Counted from the stretch's first letter, positions 14,301 through 25,924 are shown. The stretch: 64,000 nt of DNA from Pogona vitticeps (GCF_051106095.1 NC_135784.1:151191428-151255427), one strand, 5' to 3'. Numbers and translations are program-made. Notes: a model not told the origin generated them from the sequence alone.

Positions 14301-17300
14301 CACATGTTGATTTTTTTGTTGTTATTTTATTTTATTTGTAATTTTTTTATAAAAAAGCATAGCTTTCTTTCACTCACCAAGTTCATGGGGAAGTTCGTGA
14401 CAGAATACAGCCACTGTGGTGCTTAAACCACTAGAGATCCCATCTGAGAAGGCAGCTCCTAAGGGAGAAGAACTCAATTTTACCCAGATTTATTAATCCA
14501 AACCTCATTTTAAAGCACTCCCTCTCCAGGAACGTTGTCTCAAGTAACCAGAACTAGTCTGTGTTCACCACACAGTTCCCAGTCACACCTCCTGAACAAA
14601 ATGCTAGCCTAGGCGGAGAAAGGCCTGGGTTCAGATCTCTGCTTAGCTATGAAGCCCACTTGGTGCTCATCAGCCAGTCCCTACCTTTTAGCCGAGCATT
14701 AAATATGTTGGACTGTATCACCTCTTGAGCGTACAGGCTCAGCCCTATAGTTCAATGCACCTGAAGGGCACGAGCCTGAGGAAGACCATCTTAGCTTAAC
14801 TCCAACAACCCTTTTCCCCCTCCCAGAGTAAGACATCTGTCCAAACAAAGCCATAGAAGTTTTTAAACTGAACAATCAGTGGTTCATGAAACAGCACTAA
14901 TATGGCCCCTTTCTCCCAAAAATGGAAATTTGCTTTTCCAAATTAATTAGTTCCTATTGTTTGCTTGTTACATTGTTTAAAAATAACTCACAACTCATAA
15001 CAAGTTTAAAAAAAACAACCACCACCAAATTACTGTTTTACTCCTTATTTTCATGTATTTAAAACTGTATTTAAGTACAGTATTTAATCTTGGCCACATC
15101 CGAGATTGACGTGACAAGCAGGATGCTTGTATACAAATACGAATATCCCATCTCTATTCAGGAGTGATGACTCTTCTCCTCCACCTCACCACATCTTCTT
15201 TCAGTACTGTGGAACTCCCTTTAGAAGAACCTGGCCCCTTGACCATTTTATTGGGACAAGCGTTTGGCACTGGTTTGCTTCTAAAGGAGGGCCTTTTAAT
15301 GACAGATGTTGTATTTTATTCTCTTCTGTTGTGCTTTCAAATGGTCTTTAATTGTTTTAATTTAATGCTCAATTTAATATCAGTTATTTCATTTCTTTTA
15401 ATACTGTAACTTTTTGTAGTTTTAGCTCACAATGTGAGCTACCTTGTAGTTTGCACAAGAGAAGATTCAACTGATCGATCAGCTTTCCCTCAACTGCACT
15501 GCATCCAAATTTTGGGCTTTTCAGTATAGACAGTTGGATTGTTTTGTTCCCCACGCACATCCCCAGACAAGAATAGACTCAGCCCTGGTTAAAAATCCCT
15601 TACCTATGGCCAGTCCATCCGTGAAATTGTGTATCCCATCTCCTAGAATCACCATCCAAGCGATGTCTGCTATCCCACTACTGAGGGTGTTGGTTGGACC
15701 ATGGGAATGGCCATGGTGATGTAGCTCTTCCACTTGTCTCTCTGAACTTGCCCCATAATCTTCTGAGCTGTGTATCTGGATAGGACAGTCCTGAGCCTCA
15801 CCATAGAGGTCCCCAGCTTCTCCTTCTGTCACTGACAGATTCTGAAGTTCGGCACCTGGAACCCAGACCCAGTGGAGAAAGATCAGATCAACCTTATCCT
15901 CCCACCACTCCACCAATATGGCACAGGGTCAATGGAATATGCAAGCAAAATCTCTCTTGCCCTCCACTATCTGATTGGACTGGCAGAAGCCCCTCAAGAT
16001 CTCAGAGAGAAACCACATGCAATGCATCTGCTCTACCACACAGCTATAGTTCCTTCCTCATACATCAGACTGGCCCAAGACACACTGCTGCTTGAGATGG
16101 AGGATAAGATGGCCCCTTCCTTGTTCTATGTACAGAAGCTGATCACACTAGCAGCTTAATGTTCTTTAATTCAACAGTGGTGATGGGTCAGCAGACAGGT
16201 GTGAGCTTGAGAGGGAGAAGGATAAGCCCCATGACAGATACCCTGCTAACCTCCATCACCTCAGCGCCACTTCTGTTCTCTGCAACATCCACTGACCGAG
16301 GCTGCAACCTCATCCTCTCATAACAAGAGCAACTCTGAAATGCATTCCAAAATATTTTCTTGTCTCACCTGGATGAAGTTGTGAGACACCTTTTACTCAC
16401 CGTTGCCTAACTCCATCAAAACTGCATTAGCTGCAATTAGATCTCTCTGTTTGGCCCATTCCAAAAATATTTCACATTGTTTATGCCAGATGTTCTTGGA
16501 CTGCAGTTCCAAGAAGCCTTCACCACTTACTCTTCCGGCCAGGATTTCTGGAAGGTGCAGTCTAAGCGCCACTGGTTTATGCAACATGTCTATAAAGCAG
16601 CAGGTTAGCAAAGAGATTCTGACTAATCCAACTCAATTTTATGTTGAGCAGGGCTCTTCTGCATTCAAAACTAGTGGATTATGGAATTTATCAGTGCTGA
16701 CTATGTTTCGGTCTGAGGCATTACATTGCTGATAACAAGACCCTGGGATAACTACCCCACCTGTCCAGGCATTGAGCAGACCCTGGTAGAAGAAAACTCA
16801 ATACATAATTAAGAGTGCTTCAGTTCCAGTCCACTGGAGCCCAAATGTGTACTTCCACGTCTTTGCATTGTAATCAGCAATACAGTCATGTGGATGATGA
16901 TCCACTTTTGGACAATAAAGAAAACTGCTAGGAAAAGGTCAGTTCAAAATGACCAAAGAAGACTCCACTGAAAAAGGCAATAATGCCAGGAAAAAGAGAA
17001 GGGAGTAGGGAACAGGAAGACATAACATGAGATGGACAGATTCAATAAGAAAAGCCACCACCTTAGTTTGGATGACCTGAATAGGGCTTTAATGACAAGA
17101 TCTTTAACAATAATTGTGTACCATCAAGTTAATTTTGACTCACGGTGACCCTTTTCAGGATTTTCCAGGTAGAGAGTAGGCAAAAGTGCTTTACCATTCC
17201 CTTCTTCCGGGGAATGCCCTGGGGCTGTGCAGCTTGCCCAAAGCCATGCAGGTTGGTTCTACTTACAGGAAGCACAGCGGGGAATTGAACTGCCAACCTC

Positions 17301-20300
17301 TGGCTCTGCAGCTAGCTATCTAAAACACTGAGCTGTCCAGCCAGCCAGTGAGAGGACCTTCAGGAGGGCATTAATTCAGGGGATCATGGTAAATCAAAAG
17401 CAACTTGACAGCACATAAGAGGAAAAACAGTATACTATTCTAAGCAGAGTGCAGAATGAAATAAGTATACTAATATGCATTTAAAGCAAGGGGGAATCCA
17501 TGACTCACCAGGAGGTGTTCTTAAACTGAGAGCGCTGTTCTCATCCACCATGGTAGGAGCTTGGTAAGGTTGCTTTTTAGCAATGGCCTTCTGCAAAAGG
17601 AAAACAGAACGGCTATGAATGTGCTGGAAATGTTACCGTTTAGACAAAAGTGTAGAGGTAGGTCAGGAAGCTCTGTTTGAGTGCTGCTGTGGACATTTTT
17701 GTGACCCTGGTAGTGGCACTGGTAGAGCAGTGGCTGGGTCCCAGAAAGGATGTCACTCTCTCTCTCTCTCTTTCTCTCTCTCCCTCTCTCTCTCTCGTGA
17801 TTGCAACCGGTTGTGTATAAATTGCGCCATACCCTGGGAATTAGACTTTTCTGCCCCTACTTGCATATGGGTTTTATTTTGTTGTGATTATTTTTATGCC
17901 AGACACAGTGATGCAGCACACTCTAGCACACCATGATGTTTCGAAAAATCTGTGCAAAATGCTGACTCTGATTCCAAAAAGCAACTGTGGGGCTAGGAAG
18001 GCCAATATGAGTAATTCAATCCAAAGCATAGGCTATCATGTAGCTCATACCAATTCTTTGCTTGTGGTCCCACCGTAGTGGAAGATTCTGGACGAATGGA
18101 CATAGCATAGGCGGCATGGCAACCAAAGATCCATTTGTCAGCCTGCACAAACTGGCATGGGATTTGCAAGCTCAGCCAGTGGAGAAACCGATGGGAAAAG
18201 CTATCTCACAGCAGAGGGGAAAAGCTATCTCACAGCAATACAATCTGGTGGAATCTCATCCGCTGATAAAATTGCCCAGCTGGGGGGTTATCCTCTTACC
18301 CTCTTTGCTCGTATTTGCTTGAGGGTTCCCATGAGATTCTCAATGAGGAAGAGGAAGTAAATGCCTGCCAGCATGCACGTGCCTTTCAAGACAGCGTCCT
18401 CTGCTGTGTCGGGCTGATGTTTCGGTGACAGTAGTCCGTGGGGGCTGGCCTGTGCCTGAATGAAAATAATTCCTTTGAGCAGAGAAAGGGAGAATTCAGA
18501 AAACAAACAAATGAATAAAATCAGACCTAACAAGAAACCAGGTAGATCAGACTTGCCTACAAATGCACATACTGTATACACAAACACACAGAGAGAGACT
18601 TCATTAGAGTTTGGTGGCAACCCAAATCTATCACAAAGGTCTCGCTGAAAACAGTTTGAGTCCAAGATGCTCCTAAGAAGTAAAGCATGTTTCCTTAGGA
18701 ATGAAAACCCCCACCTCCCACCATGATTTGATATACCTTTAATGCACTAAGAGAGTACAGTGTTTATCTTTGAAAATTTGTTTTCAGCAGAAGCTGATGA
18801 GAAGTGTAGGCCAAAAACATATTGAAGATATGTTGCCCAGTCCTAGTTAAAAGGAGTCCTTGAGGAAGTGTCTAGAGTCCACATACATTGCAGGGAGTGC
18901 ACCTGGCCCCCCTCAAGTGTTTCTAGAATGAACACAGAAGTCTGAATGTATGCTGTCTCCAGGTAGCTGCTCCATATGAGCAGGGCTGTGGTTCAAGGGG
19001 AGAGGCTACCTGGACAGAACCTCTTCAGACTCACAGGCTTCCAGGTTGAGGGGCAAAGCTAGCAAAATCCCCTCAATCTGTGTGTGTATGTGGTCCACAT
19101 GCTTCTTTAACAACTGTAGTGGGTTATTCTTGGATAATAATTGGAAGATGCCAATTGCTGAGTACTCTCTCACCCTTTTTGTGACACAATATGAATTGTG
19201 TCCGTGAGACCTGGTGTATAGTTCACTAAGTACCATCCAAGGTTTGACTATAGGATTTGAGTGAGTTCCTTACGAGGTGTGACTGAACTAATCCACACGT
19301 TACTCGTCAAAGATGGGAGGAAAGTGGATGCTACGTACGTGTGGCCAGAGATGCAGCAGTGCGTCCCCACACAGTGTCCCCACAGCCAATGCCACCAGAA
19401 AAGCAAGGAGGAAATGGAAGACTTTGTGGTTGAGGAGAGGGACGAGGACAATGGCCAGCACTGAAGGCAAGCTGGTCAAGGTGATGGCCAAAAATCCCCA
19501 GCCCAGGCCTGTGGGAAATAAAAGAATGAACAAGACAGGAACTAAGAACTGGAGCTCTAACATCAAGACTGTACAGGGTCATATTGTGGGACCTCCCTAT
19601 GAATGTTCCCATTCCCCACGGCCAATCTGCACTCTCTCCACATGGACTGAAGGGACAGGAAGCAGGTCCTTCCCTCAGGTTCTAACATTTCTCCTTCTAA
19701 AAGGAAAAAGGCACAAACCATTTTGTAAGCCTTACTGGCAGGGGGTCCTCGCTGAACAACAGCCTAAAAATTAGGCTGCAGTTATGCAAATGAGGGAGAC
19801 GAAGACTAGGACCCCTTGTTTAGTTGAAGGGGTGATGATGGTCTCCTTTCATACAATTTGGCAAGGTTGTTTAGAGGGGAGCACATAGAATACACATTTT
19901 ATTTCATGACTGGATCAGGCCCAAGACATGGGCCTGAAACAAATTTAGAACTCCTTGTCGTAAAAATGTATACCAGTTCAAGAAGATGGGGGGAAATAAG
20001 AATGAAGGGGAAATGTCCATGTTGAAGGACACAGGCAGGCTGTAGATCAGAAAACAAGGGAATAAAAATGCAGAGTGGCACTAGGCAGCAATATGGGGAA
20101 AACGAGTATTTTGCCCAGATGCCTCCTGATTTTAAGCAGCAATAGCCTGACACTAGAAACTTGTTGTCATTTCATTTTTAACTGTTCAAGTTCAATTTTC
20201 GGATGTCTACAGATCTTATGAGAGTCAATACATGGGCCATTTACCCCGCAGCATGCAACAGATTAGGCTCAGATGAATTTGGATTAAAACCTGGAGACTA

Positions 20301-23300
20301 AATGACACAAAGCTCAATGTGAAATCCTTGCTTTTTAATGAGGAACTTTTGTCCACTTTCTCCAAAATGTGATCACCTGATCCAAAGGCAAACGGGTCCT
20401 CTTGGGGTTGGTTCCCCACAATGGTGTGCCTGTTGTCTGCAGAGAGGTGTGTTTTTTTAAAGGCTTTCAAGGTAGCACAAGAACACAGAATCACTAGATT
20501 GGTTCAGGAGAAGCCTTTTTTTCTAAAGTGGAAATTGACAACTAGCACCTTGTCAAAGGCACCTTCTGCTATGCAAACCAAGCTCTCTGTCTCTGCTCCT
20601 GCTGATTCCTGAACACTGTTTGATGTCTGGATGGCTACAGAGATTTTACCCAAGAAAATCTGATTTGAAAAACACTGATCACAGTGGATCCAAGTGTATT
20701 TTCCACACTGTGCAGTCACACCGTTAGTTGGCAAGATTATTTAACATCTAAGTTGAATTTGCATAGCCCTGCATAGAACTCTGAGTGAGTTACAGGTTAA
20801 GGGACTGGGATTCAGACGGGTCCCTTCCAGAGTCAGGATCTGAGGCAAACAGCATGTGAATTACCAGTCCAGAGAGAGCTCCCCACCAGGCCAAATGCCA
20901 CTTCATCGTAGTGTTGGATGCAAACCCGGCTGTCAATCTGGTAGAGCAAAGCGGGGCACAGCAGGCTGAACTGCTCTGGTGTGATCTTGGAGACAGTGTT
21001 CAGCCCAAAGTTCACAAGCAGCTGGGACACATTGAGGCACTGGAGGCACAAATACAAAAACATGAAACACAGACGAGGGTTATGGAAGGAACGAATAATT
21101 GTGTTGGACTTGGTCTGCCAATTAAGGCTTAATTGACTGCCAGGAAATTGCCCATCATTAGTTTGATTAAAGTTTTAATTTTAGCTCTAGTCCAAGGGGA
21201 ATCTTAAATGAGGGGAGGGGAAGAAGTGCCAATTTTGAAAGGAGAAGGGAGCTTAGAAGTTACCGTAATTTCAGGAAATGGAACGCTTGGAGAAAGCAAG
21301 AAACAGTATGGTTCAGTGTAAAATGTTAGCATGGAAGATTGGGGTTAAAAAGAAACCAAAATAGAAGCAACACAAGCCTATCTCACAACAACACATGCTC
21401 CCTACCCCTAAAAAGCAAACAAAAGATATGATAAATTGTATTAGAGTACTTCTTTTATTTACACACACACACACAGGATAGCAACATTTAGGAGAGTCGT
21501 TGAAAAGTTTCTTTAAAATAAATGCACGGCAGACTTGTTTGTTCTGTCCCCTTCTATTGTTTTGGGGAGCAAATGGATAGATGGATAGACTAAGACTCAG
21601 GAGATCTGGGTTCAAATCCCTGCTTGGCCACAGAAGCTCATGGGCGGATGGGTGAGAATTGGTTAAATTACTCTTTAAATATTGTACCTACCTCAAAAAC
21701 CCTGTTTGGGCTGCTCGAAGTGGCAAGCAACGTGATGCCACCCTCTTCAGAACGACATGCTTCTGTGGTTTAGTCTTTTGTTAGTAGAGTATTTTACTTT
21801 GAATAAAGTTCTTTAAAAAAAAAAAAAGATAGACTTCCTTGGCTGTGAAGGTTCTATTTCTTGCAGAGCTACCTTTGGTTAAACTGATTGAGAAGCCAGC
21901 CTGCCCAAGTCGCCTTAGCAGAGTAAAATTGACTTCATAGAGCATGTACAGAGGGTAAAGGGTCTTACACCCAAGTCTTTCATCTGTTTTTAAGCAAACG
22001 GATTTCTTTGGAAGAGAAGCTAGTGGCAGCTTTCACCAGGAATTAGGAAGAAACTGAGATTTTGCTCTGGGATAGAAAGGGATCAGATGAATTTGCCTTC
22101 CCCTCAGCTGCAAATATGGCCCAGACTCCATGGGACAGCCAGCATATGATCAGATACTAGGTATGGTGGTCACATGACATTTATAGTTATCAAGCGTTTC
22201 ACAGATGATCAGTTCCTTTCCACTAAGAAATGTTGGCTCATTCACAGTCTGGCAGTAACTTGTTATAAGTAACTAGTCACTTGTTATTAGTTCTGCCATA
22301 ATAAAGTATACTGTAACTACATTACGTTTAACCCTGCAATGCAAGAACCAGAATCGTATTGGTGATGTACGTATGCATAAGTGAAATTGCATAAGTTGCA
22401 GCTGTGAATTGCCCCTGATTAACAAGATGCCAATGGTGTGCCTGCTGCAGGACTGGAAAATGAAACAGCCCCTTGTTAATTAGTGCTAATTGATTGCCAT
22501 GCCTTATAAGATTTCACTTGCGCATTTGTAAATTGCCAGCAAGATTGGGGATAACATTGCTCCTTTTGTGGTGTAACTTTCATAGTTACCTTTATAGTTA
22601 CAGGGGAATCACATCACTTAATGGTAGAACAGGAGTATTAATTAAAACATCGACATGTTGTGCTCCTTACTCTGTTGTGGGTGTAGAGATGATGATGCGA
22701 TGGACAAAAGAAAGGATGGATTTCCATCACAGGCCAATGTAGAATTTAGATGTTTATTTTAAGTAATAAATAACAAAAAGTAACTATTTTAGTCAATATT
22801 GAAAAATAAAAATGTGAATAGTTAATGATAGAAGCATCTTGAGGCCACTAATTCATAGGGCTGCCACACATCTGCAACAACTTGACAGCACAGGACACCA
22901 ACAAGAAAAAGTCTTAAGCCCTGCTCCTAGTTCGTCCCATTTTATCGAAATTAGCCACTCCCCTTCCTGTCTAAGATATTCAACACGCTTCCTGCAGTAA
23001 GTCATGAATCACCGTAAGTGTCGGGACAATCATAATTTTCAGCTCCTGTCACACTTACATCCTCATGTAGATGATTGTAGACAGAGTGATCCAGTGCAAT
23101 CACACCCTCTAGAAGGTTTAATCCAGAATGTTCTTTGGACGGCTTAAATGTCTCCTCATCCTTGCCGGACTTTTCTGATGCTTGCCCAAAGCTTGACTCG
23201 GTGACATGTCTGAACCCATGGAAAGCAGGAGGCACAGGTGTCTGGGTCGTGTGACCCCACTGAGAAACTCCAGGTCTGCAGGAAACATGTAGTCATCAAA

Positions 23301-24353
23301 CTCCAGGTAGGCGGACATACTTCACTTAAGTATAAGGCTACAGTCCTGACATAACAAAGATTATTTTCCACCAACATCCTGGTAACAGAAGAGTGCAGCT
23401 CAGGATAATTTTTCATTAAAAGCGAATATTCTATCTATCCTCTCTTGAATTTTATCTGTTGCTTCCAAATAAAATGTGAAACTGGTCTCATTCCCTTGAG
23501 CAGTACTAAAATCCTCTGAGAAAAGCAGTTGTCAGTGGATTTTCACTAATTTGTCCTCAATAATTTAGCCAATCAGTTCATGGCAAATTCTCAGTGTTAA
23601 CAAGGTGGTAAGGAAAAGGCAAGACCTGAGGTGTTTGCCCAGGACAGTCTCAAGAGGCTGCCAAGACAAACTGCCATGGCCTTGACTGACAACATCAGAT
23701 CTTCTGACAAGATATTAGCTGAGGAGTTTGTTTTGCAAAAGAAGCAAAACAAACTCCTCAAGATATAAGGACATTAAGATCAACAATAAAGAGGGTGATT
23801 TAATTTTCTCTGCAGTTACAAATGTGTGCTTGTTGGCCTTCCCTGGGTGTTTAACCTTGCAGTCAAGCTGAAGTGGCAACCTCCTAAAAGACCCACTGTT
23901 TATTTCTTTCTGAGACCAAACTGATTATTACCTGGTGGGGGCAACCCTCTCTGCTTCTGCCCCGGTCCGGTGCTCAGGTTTGTTGAGGTGCTCCAGGGCC
24001 GAGTGAGAGTGGAGATGCTTGTTCTCTTGGACTTCTAGGATGTCCAGGTGTGAGACATGGCCGTGACCCAGGGCCTCGTGTTCAATCTCCACCACCTGGA
24101 CCTTCCCAAGCCCCAGGCTAAGCAGTAGGCGCGTCAGGCCCTCAAAGGACAAGGTGCCGTTCTCCCCGTACTGCCCAAAGAGCTGCTGCAGGTAGTAGCC
24201 TTGCTCTTGAGCGGCGTCCTCAGGGAGGGTCCGGGCGGTTCCACTAGCCACCAAGTCCGAAGGATCGGCCAGGGCAAAGGGGCAGAAGCCCCGCAGGCAG
24301 AGCAGGATCCCCCATGCTCCCAGGAGGTGGAAATGGGAAGTTCTCCAGTCCAT
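11247..24353 (-). CDS. SLC39A5: SLC39A5 (ZIP5) zinc transporter, complete coding region, 10 exons
   Basis: A LIV-1 subfamily ZIP transporter that moves zinc into the cytosol; in mammals it is basolateral in gut and pancreas. The joined exons total 1,896 bases (631 residues) with GT-AG introns and consistent phases. In order: signal peptide (about 1-30); ectodomain starting with a [16 protein letters not shown] block that matches ZIP5 specifically; PAL motif CPALLYQ (241-247); TM1 across the exon 3/4 junction; TM2 with [14 protein letters not shown]3; histidine loop HHHGHSHG (about 453-460); TM4 with HNFTD (483-487); TM5 with the metal-site signature HELPHELGD (512-520); then three more membrane segments. 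The protein is about 90 residues longer than human ZIP5 (540 from memory), mostly in the ectodomain. All metal-site motifs are intact, so the gene looks functional. The start was chosen as the first ATG downstream of an acceptor at 24,364. Confidence 0.95.
11838..12079. mobile_element. Tigger-like (Tc1/mariner) MITE, 242 bp
   Basis: TIRs CAGTGATGCCTCGCAAGA and TCTTGCAAGGCATCATTG, flanked on both sides by TA (11,836-37 and 12,080-81). No coding capacity. In the last intron of SLC39A5. Confidence 0.8.
12705..12800 (+). mobile_element. L2/CR1-type LINE 3' end
   Basis: TGTAAGCCACCTTGAGTCCT and an A-rich AAATAAAATAAAT tail, a widespread 3' end of L2-type LINEs in reptiles. Confidence 0.6.
13753..13943 (-). 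CDS. SLC39A5: SLC39A5 coding exon 9 (TM6-TM7)
   Basis: Encodes [20 protein letters not shown] and later [20 protein letters not shown]. Cysteine replaces the phenylalanine usual after GD in this family. Donor GTAAGG. Confidence 0.94.
14378..14458 (-). CDS. SLC39A5: SLC39A5 coding exon 8 (TM5 signature)
   Basis: 81 bases encoding [19 protein letters not shown] and HELPHELG, the LIV-1 HExPHExGD metal-site signature. Acceptor CCTTAG, donor GTGAGT. Confidence 0.95.
15127..15460 (+). mobile_element. L2/CR1-type LINE 3' fragment
   Basis: Contains a decayed GTGGAACTCCCTTTAGAAGA region (the WNSLP-type C-terminus) followed by T-rich 3' UTR-like sequence. Its left edge abuts a fold-back terminus near 15,140. 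Confidence 0.5.
15604..15855 (-). CDS. SLC39A5: SLC39A5 coding exon 7 (His loop, TM4)
   Basis: Encodes an acidic loop, the histidine cluster HHHGHSHG, and TM4 with [18 protein letters not shown], whose HNxxD residues bind transported metal in ZIP proteins. Acceptor TTCCAG, donor GTAAGG. Confidence 0.94.
16951..17100 (+). mobile_element. RTE/Vingi-type LINE 3' fragment
   Basis: GGCAATAATGCCAGGAAAAA and ACATGAGATGGACAGATTCA match the LINE tail at 59,355. Decayed. Confidence 0.55.
17105..17345 (-). repeat. SINE, reverse orientation
   Basis: Reverse-strand tRNA-like head near 17,300-17,345 (antisense box B within GGGGAATTGAACTGCCAACC). The body resembles the SINE at 41,784 in reverse, including the CCTGGGGCTGTGCAG stretch. 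Confidence 0.65.
17509..17590 (-). CDS. SLC39A5: SLC39A5 coding exon 6 (intracellular loop)
   Basis: 82 bases encoding [20 protein letters not shown] and a few more residues of the loop between TM3 and TM4. Weakly conserved, but splice sites and phase (0 in, 1 out) fit both neighbours exactly. Confidence 0.85.
17756..17796. repeat. (TC)n microsatellite
   Basis: About 40 bases of TC with few interruptions, in the SLC39A5 intron upstream of exon 6. Confidence 0.95.
18300..18455 (-). CDS. SLC39A5: SLC39A5 coding exon 5 (TM3)
   Basis: 52 codons, phase 0 at both ends. A cytosolic linker (AQASPHGLL) leads into [18 protein letters not shown], the third helix. Acceptor TTCAG, donor GTAAGA. Confidence 0.92.
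19339..19508 (-). CDS. SLC39A5: SLC39A5 coding exon 4 (TM1-TM2)
   Basis: Encodes [18 protein letters not shown] followed by [21 protein letters not shown], the first two membrane helices. Acceptor CCACAG, donor GTACGT. Confidence 0.93.
20865..21039 (-). CDS. SLC39A5: SLC39A5 coding exon 3 (PAL motif)
   Basis: Encodes [13 protein letters not shown] and [13 protein letters not shown], the cysteine-flanked PAL motif of LIV-1 ZIP ectodomains, thought to drive dimerisation. Acceptor CTCCAG, donor GTAATT, ends in phase 1. Confidence 0.93.
21588..21705 (+). repeat. SINE fragment
   Basis: AAGACTCAGGAGATCTGGGT followed by TCAAATCCCTGC, a box-B-like match, and a decayed body. In an SLC39A5 intron. 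Confidence 0.5.
22850..22910 (+). mobile_element. LINE 3' tail remnant
   Basis: CCACTAATTCATAGGGCTGC and AACAACTTGACAGCACAGGA, the terminal segment of the same LINE family. Confidence 0.45.
23059..23275 (-). CDS. SLC39A5: SLC39A5 coding exon 2
   Basis: 217 bases, acceptor CTGCAG and strong donor GTAAGT. It encodes variable ectodomain ending in [19 protein letters not shown], which lines up with the LLHRLLLLDHSLADHLNED region of human ZIP5. Confidence 0.88.
23720..23760. repeat. Perfect 17 bp hairpin
   Basis: TGAGGAGTTTGTTTTGC, a 7 base loop, then the exact complement. In the first coding intron of SLC39A5. Confidence 0.95.
23932..24353 (-). CDS. SLC39A5: SLC39A5 coding exon 1
   Basis: Begins MDWRTSH with a leucine-rich signal peptide ending near FALA-D. 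It carries the [19 protein letters not shown] block shared with mammalian ZIP5. Donor GTAATA follows 23,932. The exon extends 10 bases upstream of the ATG to a TTCCAG acceptor ending at 24,364, so a noncoding exon must lie further right; I could not place it. Confidence 0.9.
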
Positions 24354-24449
24354 CGACAAGAGTCTGGAAGGCAAAGAACATGGGCCCTGAGCAGCAGAGG
24401 AAACCTAGTACAACAAACAGTGCTGTGGCTCTCAATGTAAGGGGGAGAC

Positions 24450-24560
24450 ACATGGATCCAGAGTGACTTGTCTTTTGGACTACAATTTCCAGAACTCCCC
24501 TCTCAAGACAGGCACTGGCCATGCAGGTTAAAAAATAGTTCTGGGAATTGTATGTTAAAA
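24450..24560. repeat. Decayed MITE-like fragment upstream of SLC39A5
   Basis: TGGACTACAATTTCCAGAAC and TTCTGGGAATTGTATG are inverted to each other. It lies less than 200 bases from the exon bearing the SLC39A5 start. Confidence 0.4.
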
Positions 24561-24761
24561 TATTTGTATACATAGATTGGGCTACTGAGAAATAACTCAA
24601 AGTCTTGAACAAACTGTAAGTAGGTCAGCCAGACGCCAGCAGTTGAATAACTGGTGAGGTTTGAGGTGCCAGTTGCCACAGGCAGGTGTTTGTGACGGCC
24701 GTGGCTGCAGTCTGTATAAAAGTAACTCAGGCAGAACTTGTGTTGGTGTACCTTGCTTAAG

Positions 24762-25111
24762 AGGGGACATGGTGGCGCTGTGGGCTAAACCACAGAAGCC
24801 TGTGCTGCAGGGTCAGAAGACCAAGCAGTTGTAAGATCGAATCCACATGACGGAGTGAGCGCCCGTTGCTTTGTCCCAGCTCCCGCCAACCTAGTGGTTC
24901 AAAAGCATGCAAATGCGAGTAGATAAATAGGTACCATCTCGGTGGGAAGGTAAACAGCGTTTCGTGTCTAAGTCGCACTGGCCATGTGACCACGAAAGAT
25001 CGTCTTCGGACAAAACGCTGGCTCTATGGCTTGGAAACGGGGATGAGCACCGCCTCCTAGAGTCGAACACAACTGGACAAAAATTGTCAAGGAGAACGTT
25101 TACCTTTACCT
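24762..25111 (+). repeat. Sauria-type tRNA-derived SINE, full length, 13 bp TSD
   Basis: A tRNA-like head with GGTGGCGCTGTGGGCTAAAC, a conserved body, and a tail of ACCTTT-like repeats. It is flanked by exact copies of TACCTTGCTTAAG at 24,749-24,761 and 25,112-25,124. A second copy at 36,336 shares the whole length. BovB-type machinery is the known partner of Sauria SINEs. Confidence 0.85.
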
Positions 25112-25737
25112 TACCTTGCTTAAGGGCAGCAATGCTGGTTGTGGGTTTGTGAGTAACCAAGTGATTATGTGTGGTGTACATGCTGTTATGCTGAAGTTAA
25201 GCTCTTTAAGTTAAATGTTATATACAAAGTATTTTGCTAATTGAGTTTGCCTGTCATAAGTTTTTGTATCCCTGAGATAAGAAGACAAAGCACTGAGTTT
25301 CTGTTTGGTCTCTCTCTTTCTCTCCAGAAGGTGACATCTATGCTTATTTAGAGTACACTGTTTATGTACACATAAGCAGAGTTTCTCAACATTGTACAGG
25401 AGTCTTTAAAAAATAACTATTCCAAACTTTGCCTCCTTCCCTTATGATGTTTCAGGCTTCTGTTGGCTGAGATGGCCAATGTATTCCTCCAAAGTGCCCG
25501 CACCTTCTGCAACCACCATCGGCCTTTGTCTTAAGGGAATGTGGACATTCACTCTCTGCTGCCTCTTTTCTCCCTTGGCGCAATGAAAGCATTTACTCCC
25601 ATCAGCTGCAAGCTGAACTTCTCACTTTTCAAAGACATTTTCTCTCTCAGGATTTTTCAGACATGTGATGGTCCTCGTTGTGCCTTTTAGAGTTGAATAT
25701 CCACCACAACCATATTTACAGGAAACGAAATGCCCTG

Positions 25738-25924
25738 TAATAGCAGTGGGGTATATTGGGCTAGGACTCAGGAGACCTGGCCCTGTATGCCTGTCCTGCC
25801 ATGGGAACGCACTGGGTGGATGGCAGTTGGAACTGGTAAAACCACTCCTTAACTATCTCTCCTTGAAATCCCTTTGAGGGACACTGTAAGTTGGTTCCGA
25901 CCTGATGACACACAACACTCACAA
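25738..25924 (+). repeat. SINE fragment
   Basis: Contains GGACTCAGGAGACCTGG, a tRNA-like head, and ends in a diverged version of the GACTTGATGGCACA-type 3' end. Confidence 0.55.

Larger units (their letters stand above)
11397..23931 (-). other. Contents of SLC39A5 introns
   Basis: Last intron (11,397-13,752): a Tigger-like MITE and an L2-type tail. Intron 14,459-15,603: SINE fragment, a fold-back terminus near 15,140 and an L2-like fragment. Intron 15,856-17,508: LINE 3' tail and reverse SINE. Intron 17,591-18,299: a (TC)n tract and a short tandem duplication near 18,191-18,237. Intron 21,040-23,058: SINE near 21,590 and a LINE tail near 22,850. Intron 23,276-23,931: a 17 bp perfect hairpin. 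In the introns 13,944-14,377, 18,456-19,338 and 19,509-20,864 I see little beyond a decayed MITE-like fragment near 14,050. Confidence 0.6.
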
